Notes under the pieces: model-generated
The model's input: the letters and a program-made list of their open reading frames with translations, nothing else
Told to the model about the DNA's origin: nothing
Database searches by the model: none
Translations under genes and position numbers: made by a program
NCBI GenBank assembly: GCA_030765055.1
Contig: CM060953.1
Span: 72,650,477 to 72,714,476, forward strand
Length of the DNA: 64,000 bases
DNA from: Mantis religiosa
Taxonomy: Eukaryota; Arthropoda; Insecta; Mantodea; Mantidae
Reading direction: 5' to 3'
Shown: in pieces, positions 22,858 to 34,901 of the stretch
How the letters are laid out: each line of letters opens with the position of its first letter
Numbering within the stretch: position 1 is the first letter of the stretch

Positions 22858-23714
22858 GAAATTAATTGTTCTTTCACACTAGCCGTGTGTAGGACGCACT
22901 ATGAAAAGGTAGAGCCGGACTGAAAAATTCAATGCCATGGCCAGGATTTGAACAGCGAATCTTCTGGTCTCCATCCAGCCGCTCTAAACCTTTGAGCTAC
23001 TATGGCCAACGTGTCAACATGCCATTAAATTCTCCAACTGACTCGTGTTTTTCCCGGTAAACCACTAGGAGTTTCCATAAACACATGAAGCAACTATCTT
23101 AATGGCGACTTACTATGCTGTAAGTTCTTTAAGGCCCGGGCTTTATAGTTCGGACCACTATTAGGTACAACTAATGGAAATTAATTATTCTTTCACACCA
23201 GCCGTGTGTAGGACGCACTATGAAAGGGTAGAGTCAGACTGAAAAATTCAATGCCATAGCCGGGATTTGAACCATGGATCCTCTGGTCTCCGTTTAGCCG
23301 CTCTAAACCCTATTGCCAACGTGCCAACATGCCATTAAATTCTCCAACTGACTCGTGTTTTTCCCGGTAAACCACTAGGAGTTCTCATAAGCACATGAGA
23401 CAACTTCCTTAATGACAACTTACTATGCTGTAAGTACTTTAAGGCCCGGGCTTTATAGTTCGGACCACTATTAGGTACAATTAATGGAAATTAATTATTC
23501 TTTCACACCAGCCGTGTGTAGGACGCACTATGAAAGAGTAGAGCCAGACTGAAAAATTCAATAACATAGCCGGGATTTGAACCACTGACACGAGTCAGTT
23601 GGATAATTTAATGCCATGTTGGCACGTTGGCCATAGTAGCTCAACGGTTTAGAGCAGCTGGACAGAGACCAGAAGATTCATGGCATTGAATTTTTCAGTC
23701 TGGCTCTACCTTTT
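22858..23714. mobile_element. SINE-B multimer: two tandem units, a partial unit and an inverted part
   Basis: A unit of about 310-320 bp is present twice in tandem on the minus strand (about 22858-23177 and 23178-23487). It is followed by a third partial unit (to about 23590) and then an inverted partial unit reading on the plus strand to 23714. Each unit contains a tRNA-like segment (GCCATAGTAGCTCAA..., B box GGTTCAAATCCCGG). The whole 857 bp is flanked by one exact 13-bp duplication, CAATAAATATCAT, at 22845-22857 and 23715-23727. This indicates a single insertion event, or growth of the array after insertion. Confidence 0.85.
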
Positions 23715-23727
23715 CAATAAATATCAT

Positions 23728-24589
23728 TACCAGAAAATTCAGAATGTGCATTTTATGTGACATGTAAAAGACTTAAACATAAGGGATGTGCAGCAGGATT
23801 TATGGTGATGATGGAAAGATGGTGTTCTCGAAGGCCCGCGTTGCGTCGATCATGTGGAACGGGATTATTCTCATTTGATGTCCCGCGTTGCAGCTGAGGT
23901 CGTGCGTTGTATTCTACCCTCCGGGATGACGGTGACGAAGCCGCAAGCTGCAAGCACTTCTTGGTCCGATCTGGTACTCCGATGTATCGATGCATATAAA
24001 AAGATCTCTGGATCCGCTTCAGTCTGAGCTATGAGAACTCTTTAATTTTCAGACGTGGTCGGGAGTGAAAGGATACATTTTCTAAATAAACTCAGAAACC
24101 TATAACTCATTTTAACTTTAAAAGCATCAAGATGTTCAATTTAATTTGTATTATTTATACAATTTTTCGTATAAAAATTGACAATATTATTGTATACCTT
24201 GATTACAATTAACAGAAAACGGATATTAACACTTTTACAAAGTTTCATCACGGCACTGAATTTACGTCTGTTCACCTTAATGTTCTTCCATCAAAAGACG
24301 CTTTCTTTCCTAGCTGTTCTCCCTAAAGCATTGACTTTTTCCTCTCTCTTTGCCATCACTACCAATCAAATTTAAATTTTACTGAACCACGTCGCACATT
24401 ACATAATCTGTTTTAAAACTATCAGTGATAAAACATCACATCATTTCATTTACATGTTGCGTCATCTCATGACCTACTGAATATTAACAATTTCCTTTCT
24501 TATTTTATTATGTCCACATCGATTCTTAAACCACATATTTAAAGAATATTACAGTTCTTGGATCCTAAACTGAAACAACTGAAATTAAT
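23728..24589. other. unassigned stretch
   Basis: A GC-richer part at about 23800-24010 has an 80-codon minus frame (23753-23995) without recognisable similarity. No repeat partner seen. Confidence 0.5.
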
Positions 24590-24905
24590 CATTTATTCAC
24601 ACTAGCCGTATATTTCTATCTTTGATAGTTAGTCAACATGAAAAATTCAATTCCATGGCCGGGAGTTGAACCACGGATCTCCTGGTTTCCGTCCAGTCAC
24701 TCTACCGGGGAAATATATGAGTCAAATGGAGAATTATATGTGAAAACGGCATGTTGGTCATGGTAGCTTAATGGGTTAGAGCGACTGGACGGAAACTAGG
24801 AGATCCGTCGTTCAAATCCCGGCCATGGCATTGAATTTTTCATGTTGACTCTATCAAAAACCTTAGCGTATATGCGGCTAGTGTGAAGAAATGGTTAATT
24901 TCCTT
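24590..24905. mobile_element. SINE-B head-to-head inverted pair
   Basis: A minus-strand partial unit (24590 to about 24702) and a plus-strand partial unit (about 24705-24905) meet inside the segment between the tRNA-like part and the 5' half. Both contain the tRNA-like region; the plus copy has B box CGTTCAAATCCCGG. The outer ends carry the family's terminal motif, CACACTAGCCG on the left and its complement CGGCTAGTGTG on the right. Confidence 0.8.
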
Positions 24906-25185
24906 CAAATAACTAAAATAATAATTAACTAAATAATAAGATTTAAATGATAATGCCTGGGGCTCAAGTACTTACGATAGTAAGTCGCCCCAGACGGTAT
25001 ATCTCGGATGCGAGAGCCCCTAGTGGTTTACCGCGGAAATATACGAGTCAAATAGAGAATTTAATGTCAGGACGGCATGTTGGCCATGGTAGCTTAATGG
25101 GTTAGTGACTGGACGGAAACCAGGAGATCCGTGGTTCAAATCCTGGCTATGGCATTGAAGTTTTCATGTTGACTCTAATGGGTAC
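24906..25185 (+). mobile_element. SINE-B, further unit
   Basis: Continues directly from the preceding unit: CTCAAGTACTTACGATAGTA, AGTCGCC, CCCTAGTGGTTTACCG, then the tRNA-like part (CCATGGTAGCTTAATGG; B box GGTTCAAATCC) and GTTTTCATGTTGACTCTA. The order and spacing match the tandem units at 22858-23487. Confidence 0.82.
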
Positions 25186-26685
25186 AGATGTTAACAGAAA
25201 TCGTTAAGCAAGCTGTGAGGGGAAAAAAATAATTCGGAAGAAATATTTACGATATTTTGAAATGACGGATTTTCTTTTAATTCTTGGTGGGGCGTCGTTG
25301 GACCTTTTTAAAATAAAATATTAAATTTAGAAGTCACAGGATGTTTAATTTTTTAATTACGGCATACGTATATTCATACATAAGTCTTCTGCCAAAGCTA
25401 AATTTTATTCAGGGTCCTGCAAACATGAATTTCCGGCGATACCTTAGTATCATATTTTGGGTGAAATACAGCATTTCTTCTGCCAGGTAGGCATGGTAAA
25501 GAGAGTAAAATAGGCGATGTAATAAAAAAGGCATCTCAAGAACAGTTTCTAAAACCTGGTGCCCCTTAACAGTAATAGATAAAAGCGATAATGGGTCCGG
25601 TGGTTATACAAGGAGTGTGTGGTTTGTCGTTTGATGTGCGTTAACAACAGCAGTGGTTTCAAAACCTTTCAATGTCTGCCTAAATAAATGTACACTTCGT
25701 ACCTTGTAGGACACTTAAATAAACCATCCTCCACGTGCCTTGATTCTTACAGTACCTTTTAGGGGGTTGTTTTACAAAGTATACCTTGTTGTCAGATTTC
25801 GCTTGTGCACTGGGCGTCTCTGGTTATATATGCATCACAGCTAAAATTTATGAAAGCATTTGGAAAATCATATAGTACAAATGTCTCTGACTATATTTCA
25901 TTCTATAATTAGACTGAAATTTTATTCTTCATTATCTGGAGTAGAATTCGTTTCTACCCCACTTCCATACAGTAAGAATTATTCATATTTAAATTTAGCC
26001 AATTGGAGGCATCATAATATCTTCCTCATGTGTAGTAAATCAAGTGATAGGAGCTGGTTCTGTTTTGCTGTCATGAGCAAGAGTCTTCAATCAGAATATT
26101 TTGCGTCCATTGAACCGTTTTCTTTTTCCACTAATTATGGATCCTTTTCAATCTGTGTGCGTAAGTAAACGTCAGCGGACATTAACAACCTAAATCGAAT
26201 TTGCTGATATTGCAGATTGCATAAATTAATTTGTGTGGACTGCTGATTCAACCTGTATAGAGACAGGGTGATATTAATGAGATGGGACCTGTTTCACTCG
26301 AATGAAAGGGTTTGCCGTTAACTATTTGCTGGTGGGTTTAAGCTAGAGGGATTATACGTTTATCTGGTTTTCAGAAGTTTCTCAAATCATGTCGTTTGCA
26401 CCAATCCAGTTTGAAATAGCGAGAGAGCGAGAGAGACAGAGTTAATACGCTTAGTATTCATACATTTTTGGTATTATTTCGGAAAGGAAGTTATTTTGTA
26501 AGGTATCGGTTCCCGTTTATTTTAATTTGATTTAAAAAACAGAGTAAATGATTTAAAAAGTCTAGTTCTTTTTAAGGCCCACTTCCTTCAAAGAACATTT
26601 TTTCATGCAAAAGCGATAGTGAGAATGATAAACCTATTTAGATGTTCACATTTTCCTCTCATTGCAATTAAGCAACTTTTTTGTG
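25186..26685. other. unassigned AT-rich stretch
   Basis: A 102-codon frame at 25860-26168 shows no recognisable similarity. A short GA-rich run lies near 26420-26440. No supported gene. Confidence 0.5.
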
Positions 26686-26880
26686 TAATTTACGTCCTCC
26701 AACGTTAAGTCATGTCGGACGATGAATGAAATGGGTGAAATGATGCTCAAATGAGTCCGGGTTCCATAGAGCTTAGACATTCGTCTATCAGAATAAGGGA
26801 AAACCTAGGGAAAACCTCATCTGGGTAACTCACCCTAACCGAGATTCGAACTCGGGACCTCTTGAACGAGAGGCAGACGA
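26686..26880 (-). mobile_element. SINE-C, copy 7, head truncated
   Basis: Minus-strand copy from TCCTCCAACGTTAAG to the B box (GAGATTCGAACTCGGG on plus). It stops within the head at GAGAGGCAGACGA, where a GAT/AAT microsatellite (26881-26918) begins. Confidence 0.88.
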
Positions 26881-26918
26881 GAGATGATAATGATAATGAT
26901 GATGATAATGATAATAAT
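26881..26918 (+). repeat. (GATAAT)n microsatellite
   Basis: Short run of GAT and AAT trinucleotides adjoining the truncated SINE-C. Confidence 0.8.
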
Positions 26919-27014
26919 CATTGGAAACACGCTTGAGGCTCACGCCTGAAATTGTATATACTTCGTTGGTTTGTTCGGAGGGGATTCGACACCTCGACCC
27001 TACTGGTCTTTTGT

Positions 27015-27575
27015 ACATATGTCCCCAAGTTGGGCTCCTCTTTGTAGGGAGGATGAGGTGAAAAGAGAGAGATGGCGACGCACCACAAGGAGTCACTACA
27101 CTGTAGAGGGCGAGGTCCCTACACTTCAACGGATAGAAACTCCACGGCGGTAGTTTTTGGACAATCGTCATCCTACCTGTCGTAGCCACGAAACCGTCAC
27201 AAGGCCGATTCGGAGATCGGAGGCTGCATCACCAGAGCACGATATTACAGGCAGTCTTGCACAACCCGTTTTTCTGAATGGACCCACTAGGCCGGCTCGA
27301 ACACCGATGTCCATTCCGCCGGAGGAGAAAGCGTTTTCCTCAGAGCATCCCGCCATGCACCGCCGACATTTCTACCCTGAAAGAAACCGCCAGATGAGTT
27401 GATAAGAAATGATAATAGAGGTGAAAGGGAGGGACAGAACATTCGGGGAAGTAATTAGCGTATCCAACATTTGCCTAGCGACCCGAGAAACCCTGGGTTA
27501 TGTAGGTCTGTCACGGATATCGAACCCGGACCTCCCGTGTGTGGGCAACAGAGGAAAGCACCTAGCTCGGTTTAG
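27015..27575 (-). mobile_element. SINE-D type element with tRNA-like head
   Basis: Most complete member of the group also seen at 2956-3421. The right end, read on the minus strand, has an A-box-like CCGAGCTAGGTGC and a B-box-like CCGGGTTCGATATCC, consistent with a tRNA-derived head. Shared interior blocks include ATGCACCGCCGACATTTCTA and CGCCAGATGAG. The left boundary is approximate. Confidence 0.62.
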
Positions 27576-28136
27576 TTGCTTTCTTCGCCGAGAATTCTAT
27601 TGATGACTGTGACTTCACGAATACTCTTAAACACACAAGAAGAAACGATTAAGCATAAGATTCGTCAGCTGCTTCTAGTTATTCCAGCGCTTGATTCCTT
27701 GATTCCAGCACTCATGTCTTTGGGCAGTATATTACTGTTCCTAATATTTAAATATTTGCCAGCCAACTGCTAGCTGCTACTTGCTTACATTTATTTTTCT
27801 TCCGTGTTCAGTATTCACTCCCATCCTGATTACTTCATATTCTCCTCTTTTCCTTCTCATCTATCCAGTTAACTTACCCGTATTTCAGACCTATATAATT
27901 TCATTACTTTTGTTTATATCCCTCTCCGCCGACTTTAAATGTTTTCTTAGAACTTCTCTTGCATCATTCCAATCTGTTTATTTGCTTCTAATTTTTTGTG
28001 TAACTTTACCTTTTACCCTAATTCAAATTACTACATATTATCTTCATTTCTAATTGGCTCCATTCCTTCCTCTTTCTTCTCCTCTCCTAAGTTGAGTTTT
28101 CTAACCACTTAGTAAGCCACGTAGCCACGTATCATT
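27576..28136. other. pyrimidine-rich stretch, no gene
   Basis: The plus strand is rich in C and T, leading into the CCTT microsatellite. Hydrophobic-looking short frames here (for example 27781-28053) follow from this composition and are not evidence of a gene. Confidence 0.55.
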
Positions 28137-28457
28137 TCTTCCTTCCTTCCTTCCTTCCTTCCTTCCTTCCTTCCTTCCTTCCTTCCTTCCTTCCTTCCTT
28201 CCTTCCTTCCTTCCTTCCTTCCTTCCTTCCTTCCCTCCTTCCCACCTTCCCTCCTTCCTTCCCTCCTTCCGTCCCTCCTTCCCTCCGTCCCTCCCTCCAT
28301 CCCTCCTTTCCTCCCTTCCTTCCTTCCTTCCTTCCTCCCTACCTCCCTTCCTTCCTTTACTCCTTACTTCCTCCCTCCCTTCCTCCCTGCTTTTTTCCTT
28401 CCTTCTTTCTTTCTTCACTCCCTCCCTCCCGCCCTCCCTCCCTTGCTTCCTTCCTTT
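28137..28457 (+). repeat. (CCTT)n microsatellite
   Basis: About 98 bp of pure CTTC-type tetranucleotide repeat followed by an imperfect, C-richer continuation to about 28457. The apparent Gly/Lys/Glu-rich minus-strand frame across it is a by-product of the repeat. Confidence 0.97.
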
Positions 28458-29622
28458 ATATTTCGTTTTCTCTTCCTCTCTTAAGCACATTTCCCTGTCC
28501 CGGTATCTTCTGTGTGTATAAATGCTAACTCTTGATCTTGGTAGACCGCCTCATTCCTAGTTTTTCACATGTCATCTTAGGAATTGCCCCTTACTACTCC
28601 AGTGACCCAAATTTTCCCTTACTTCACTATCAAATTCGCTTTTCTTATGTATTATTTACTACTAGAACGATAGATACAACAAATCCAGTCGAATATTTTA
28701 TTGAAATTAACAAAACAATGAGAGATCTACATAAAAACACTTGAGTGGCAGGAGACTGCTTCCCAGTCCAACAGATATCTTCTGCATGGCAGCGTTGTCT
28801 TGTTTATCAATTACAAAAATATGCAATTTGTGTAACATTAACTAGCGATAGTAAAGTACAAATGGAAATCAGATCGGATAACCGATCGTCGAAATGTTCA
28901 ATTGCAAAGCACCGTTTCGCCCTGCCTACTATGTTAAGCAGATACTTTTACTGATTTTAGTTTGAACCAATCTTTAGTGGGCAGACTCCATATATCATGG
29001 AAATGGTAGTACTAAAGACTTGAACCACCTAGAAAAAATACGAGTACAATTTGAAGGAAATAGAGCAAAGATAAGGAGCATAAAAAGGAGCAAATAACTA
29101 AGAAATAGGCAGGCATGAAACAGAAGTCCCTCGGCATTGTCAGAAAATGTAGTCGGCCTCTTCTCTGCTCATTTCGGAATCTTTTCATCAACACCGTTTC
29201 CTCTCCTCCTTCCTCCGACAGAGATGTCGGAAATGCGCGCTGCAGATGACGTAAGAGCTCTACAAAAATGATGGGCCCTTAGAGCTGACTACTGCGAACT
29301 TTCTTGGAGAAAGCATAGAGCGTCCGGCATCGCAAACATGTTCACCAGTAGTGTTTAATGTTCGTGTTTAGCGTTAATTCATTATCCTGATGTTTCAGCT
29401 TTAAATATTTCCTCTATATTGTGTCTTTGCTGTTTTTAAAATGACAGTTTCAATGGCAAAAGGCACCTGTGAGATTAGCAATGTAGAGATAATTAAGTTC
29501 TGTCAGCAGAACTTACAGAATGATTATTTAAACTGCCATATCTTTTCCGAGGTTTTACAATATATATTTATAAATTAATTTCATAGCTTGATATTTATAA
29601 AATACATAAATAAACAAACAGC
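28458..29622. other. unassigned stretch
   Basis: No supported gene, RNA or repeat. Confidence 0.5.
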
Positions 29623-29667
29623 TTTTTTTTTTTTTTAATTTACGTCCGCCCCAACGTTAAGTTTATC
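29623..29667 (-). mobile_element. SINE-C 3' end fragment with poly(A) tail
   Basis: A T run followed by TTTACGTCCGCCCCAACGTT, the reverse complement of the SINE-C tail and 3' end. The rest of the SINE is absent, so this is a severe 5' truncation. Confidence 0.75.
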
Positions 29668-30478
29668 TATCTTCCTATTTTCAGAAATGAATTCTTCACA
29701 CACACACAAGTAAGACTTATGGACCAAAACCAATGTTAGATTATGTTACAATTATAATACAAATTAAGCATATAGCAACATCATTTAATTACATTAATTA
29801 CAATAATAGAGGTCATCATTTAATGATTAGTATATATTTACCAAGGTAAATTACAAATATTTTATTTCTTTGGCAATAAAAGTCTCAGAGCTGAAGCTTT
29901 TTACAGTAGTTACTACTGACATGGCCATATTGTATACCAAGTTTCAAATCAACAGCTTAAAAAGTGTAGCAAAGAAAACATTCAGGCCTAGTGTTTGTAA
30001 ACAATTTAAGAATAAGTAGACCTATTTACCCTGGGGAATCCGTAACCCTGCTGAGAAACAACCAAAGCAAGAGGTTTGTTTGCTCAATTACTGTAATGTA
30101 AATCTATGACACTTATTTCTTGGATAATATGAGCTTATTTTGTAACTACATTTCTTTGTGTATGTTGAAATGAAACTCCTCATATTTTTCGCTATAACTC
30201 AACAGCTGAAGGACAAAGCTTTCTAATGCTTGGTTATTATTCTGTTGCTCCAATGTTAACATGCGCTTTTGCTTTGTTCATGACAAACCTCTCGGATAAC
30301 ATACACCGCACACGTTGTTCCCGGAAGTCGCTGTTTCATATTGCGCCAATGAGTCACTTCAGCCAGTGAAAGAAAGGGGGGGGGGGGGGGAAGAATCACA
30401 GCTAAGTTAACCCGACGCAATGTCCAGCACAGCGTTTTAAAATCTCCCGTTTTCTCTCTCATTCTATTAATTTCCTCA
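29668..30478. other. unassigned AT-rich stretch with a poly(G)15 tract
   Basis: Only notable item is the run of 15 G at 30376-30390. No gene supported. Confidence 0.55.
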
Positions 30479-30570
30479 TGACATATTTATTGTTCACTTT
30501 GGTCTTCTGAGAAGTAATGTCCATGCATAGAGAAAACATGACCAGTTGCTTTCCGCGACACTAGATATCT

Positions 30571-30627
30571 TCGTCTTCTCCGGCTTTGATTAGCAAAATT
30601 CAAGAGTCAAAGCCGGAAAAGACGAAG
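30571..30627. repeat. 20-bp-stem hairpin
   Basis: TTCGTCTTCTCCGGCTTTGA pairs with TCAAAGCCGGAAAAGACGAA with one mismatch around a 17-base loop. It is present only on the left side of the surrounding inverted-repeat element. Confidence 0.8.
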
Positions 30628-30630
30628 GTA

Positions 30631-31729
30631 CAAACGTGCGCAAATTATTAGACTCATTCATTTTTTTTTTTACTTTGCTTCAGTTTAACTTTCAAAATAA
30701 TAGTTATTTGCCGCCGTAACCTATTTCAATTAGTCGTAATTCTTTTCCTTGCTATAATATAAAACATATTCAATGAAATTTCCCTCTTAATAATAGCTGG
30801 GGCATTTTTCTTTTACTTATAGCAATATGGTGGTAGCTCTGAATTAAGAGCAGCCATTTTCTTCATGTCTAACTGTTTGGTGATATCGCTTTCATTTGGC
30901 GAATGTAGTAATTGAAGATTGTAAATATTTGCCTTTATTGTGTTTTATGGCTAATATGCCAACAGTATTTATTATTAATTGATCTCAGTGCAGGTAACAA
31001 CGTGTATCTTATCCTTAGCATTCATATTGATTCAAAAGTGAGGTTATGGGTAAAACTGCTGACTTATCCCCGAGGAAAGTAGCTGTAACTGAGAGTCTTT
31101 TGAAGGAAACTCTTTATTCACAATGTGAAATAGCTAAGAAATTGTGTATTTCACAAAAATCTGTTAGTCGCATTAATCAAGCTTTAACATTCGGCGAGAC
31201 GTTGACCTCACAAAGGGATGGAAATGCGGGAGAAAAAGAAAGCTATCACCAAGGATGCAAAGAAAACTTGCGCAGGTGGCAAAACAAAATAGAAGAGCAA
31301 GCAGCATTGACCTCAGTAATGAACTAAAGCAGTACGGTACAGAAATATCAGCCTCACTAGTTCACAGAAGATTATGTGAAGCAGGTTTACCAGCACGCAG
31401 GCCTCGTAAAAAGGTAAACTGACACTGGCAATGGCTAAAACAACGTTTAGAATGGGCCAAAGAGATGCAGAAACATACAGTGGAATTTTGGAGAAAGGTA
31501 AATCGTATGAAAATTGTATATAGCATAAAATTAAAATATGTACATGTAAATTTAATGGAAATGAAATAAACAGCCTAAACTTTGTTTCTCTCATTGCTGG
31601 TTTTGTTATATTATCCTTGAGCTAAGGGTTGAAAAAATATTTTGTAATATCATTTCTGTTAAATAAATAGAAAATCAACGGTATAGGTTTAAAATTTCAC
31701 CATTGAGTCTAATAATTTTCACACTTCTG
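30631..31729 (+). mobile_element. Tc1-like transposon, internally deleted
   Basis: Imperfect terminal repeats share AAATTATTAGACTCA (left, plus strand; right, minus strand). TA lies at both outer edges (30629-30630 and 31730-31731). At 1099 bp it is shorter than a usual Tc1 element, and the transposase ends before its catalytic domain. Confidence 0.75.
31046..31497 (+). pseudogene. Tc1-like transposase, N-terminal half
   Basis: Starts with MGKTADLSPRKVAV and a first helix-turn-helix (QCEIAKKLCISQKSVSRI), typical of Tc1 transposases. A frameshift occurs after about residue 64 (expected G-R-K following the hinge), then stops. A later frame gives LVHRRLCEAGLPARRPRKK and LEWAKEMQKHTVEFWRKV, the region just before the first catalytic Asp in this family. 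The catalytic DDE domain itself is absent. It is a non-functional relic. Confidence 0.88.
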
Positions 31730-31839
31730 TATTTAGTGTCGCGAAAAGCAACTTGTCATGTTTTTCTCTACGCATGGACATTACTTCTTAGAAAGCCAAA
31801 ATGAACAATAAATATGTCACGGAAAATAGTGTCCTTTAA

Positions 31840-32080
31840 CAATATTTTGTGTAACTAAACCGAAAATACGGTATTTATTGCAAAACGTTTAGTATTTTGT
31901 CGTGGAGGTAAAAAATTTTCCAGATACCTCCTTTTAATGTTTTGAATTTCCAATTCTTACTTTTTTAGGATAGGAAGCAGCTCTTTTTATTTCTGACAGT
32001 GCAAAGAGGATGGAATTTTGAAGCCGACAAATAGCGTTCTCTCTTAAGAGATTTGACTATCTCCTATTCCCAATGTACCT
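31840..32080 (+). repeat. old dispersed repeat E, copy 1
   Basis: Aligns with about 35370-35610: shared TTTTTTAGGATAGGAAGCAG, GCAAAGAGGA.GGAATTTT, AAGCC.ACAAAT and GTTCTCTCTTAA in the same order. A more diverged third copy lies at about 59395-59500. No coding capacity. Confidence 0.6.
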
Positions 32081-32507
32081 ACAAGAAAATACGGCACCGT
32101 TTACTGAAGTATTCGTTTACTGTGCCGAATGTTAAACCATATCCAAATTTAAAGTGTGTATGGATTGGAACATTATGCTGCAGTATAACTTTTAGAGTAA
32201 GTAAAATAGCGAAATATTTTGTGAATAAAATACTGTAATTAACTTGCAAAACATTGGCTGTGGTGATGTATATGTAGACTGCGTTAAGAGTCACACTATT
32301 TTATTTAGTTTAAAATATAAACAGTGTAATGAGCAGAGAGTTAAACTACTTGTAATATGGTTGGATAACATGCTTTGTTGGAAATTCCACATGACGGAAA
32401 TGTGCAACAAGTTGTCAAATGTTTTATTTGTTGAAAGCTTAAAAATGTGTATTTGCACTAGTACTTTGTTTAGTGTTTATTATAGTTTATTTCAGTGTTA
32501 TTTGAAT
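32081..32507. other. unassigned AT-rich stretch
   Basis: No supported features. Confidence 0.5.
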
Positions 32508-32509
32508 TA

Positions 32510-33274
32510 CGAGGATTGTTCAATAAAGAATGATCAGAATATTTTTTTTGAAACGTATCTTTACGTACCTTTTGGTGGTCCTTCTCAAAATAGTCTCCCC
32601 TGAATGCGATGCGCTTTTCCCAGCGTTTCTGCCAGTCTTCAAAGACATGCTGGAAACCATTTTTGAGAGATCCTTTAAAATCGCCTCCGCAGCCTTCACC
32701 ACTGCTTCTGATGAAGCATAATGCCTCCCAAGAAGACGTTTCTTCAAGTCAGGGAATAGAAAAGAGTCACATGAGGCTAAATCGGGACTTGGTGAGGGTT
32801 GCACTTCACTTTGATTTTTGCAAGATATTCGAACGACAACATTGGCAATATGCGGCCGCGCATTATCATGGTGCAGCATCCAGCCTGCTTCACGGAAATG
32901 TGGTCTTTTGCGCCTGATATGGACTTGCAATGTTTTCAGGACATCCCTGTAGTATTGTCCAGTTACTGATGTGTGTGCAGCTACAGCATGCTAATAAACA
33001 ATTCCATGAATATCAAAGAATGCGACTACTATAACTTTCCCAGCAGAAGCAACCACTTTTGTTTTTTGGGGGGTTTAGTAATGAAGGAGATTTCCACACT
33101 GAGCTTTGCTGCTTGCTCTCAGGATCAAAGTGATGCAGCCAAGTTTCATCAGCTCTGGATTTTCCTCTAACATCTACTTTAACTGAATGTTACCTCCATT
33201 GCAGTGGTAGGCGATACTGAACATGTCTGAACTTGACTGGTTCTCACAGGCGGGAACCAGGAGTAGGAACAATG
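32510..33274 (-). mobile_element. 5'-deleted mariner, copy 1, ending in a microsatellite
   Basis: The left end (the 3' terminal repeat of the element) begins CGAGGATTGTTCAATAAAG, preceded by TA (32508-32509). It matches the complete deleted copy at 43008-43926 along its length up to the segment GGTTCTCACAGGCGGGAACC, then runs into the TTA array at 33275. The other terminal repeat is therefore lost. Confidence 0.88.
32520..33170 (-). pseudogene. mariner transposase fragment (catalytic part)
   Basis: Minus-strand frame 32930-32520 contains the second catalytic Asp in LHHDNARPH and the third in SPDLASCD. Two residues between them are missing compared with the 34-residue spacing in the 43-kb copy, and the C-terminal part is frameshifted. 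The N-terminal DNA-binding domain is absent, as in the other copy. Confidence 0.88.
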
Positions 33275-34610
<1,336 letters not shown>

Positions 34611-34901
34611 CAACGTCTACATGTGTGTTTTGGCGGAATGATACAACCTCACTGTTCATCTGCGTCGCCCCACTTCAAAACCCGGAGCGATAATAGGTAG
34701 GGCAATACTGAATGAATGAAAGGGAATTGTTTATGCACAAAGATGGGGTTCAATAACAAGCTGACTTATCAGAACAAAGAATGGAATCGTTGATCAAGGT
34801 TAATAAAATATTGACACCTTGGAATAAGACATTAGAGCCCCACGCTAGACTATCTTTAGACCTATTAAAATTCGTAAGCTTTAACGGCCTGTGTCAGTAT
34901 A
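34611..34901. other. unassigned stretch
   Basis: Nothing recognised in this 291-bp interval. Confidence 0.45.

Larger units (their letters stand above)
30479..31819. repeat. inverted-repeat element enclosing a Tc1 copy
   Basis: Positions 30479-30566 and 31731-31819 are imperfect reverse complements (shared TGACATATTTATTGTTCA, AAGTAATGTCCATGC, CGCGACACTA). The left side also has an extra hairpin (30571-30627) before the Tc1 terminus. Either the Tc1 element inserted into an older palindromic unit, or the flanks are long extensions of its own inverted repeats. Confidence 0.7.

Noticed and set aside
22858..23714. CRISPR-like array, from regular repeats
   Set aside because: Units are over 300 bp without short unique spacers, and the genome is clearly eukaryotic.
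23753..23995. 80-codon minus frame in a GC-richer segment with a TATAAAAAG nearby
   Set aside because: No similarity, no second copy and no coding signature beyond length. A TATA-like sequence alone is weak evidence.
22858..25185. Possible genuine tRNA genes with good B boxes
   Set aside because: The T-arm and anticodon stems do not pair well, and the segments sit inside repeated units, so they are tRNA-derived SINE parts.
28101..28490. 129-codon Lys/Glu/Gly-rich frame on the minus strand
   Set aside because: It is a direct translation of the CCTT microsatellite.
31046..31327. Possible intact small DNA-binding protein from the Tc1 N-terminus
   Set aside because: After residue 64 the family sequence continues in another frame, so the last 29 residues are a frameshift product. 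No sign of domestication is visible.
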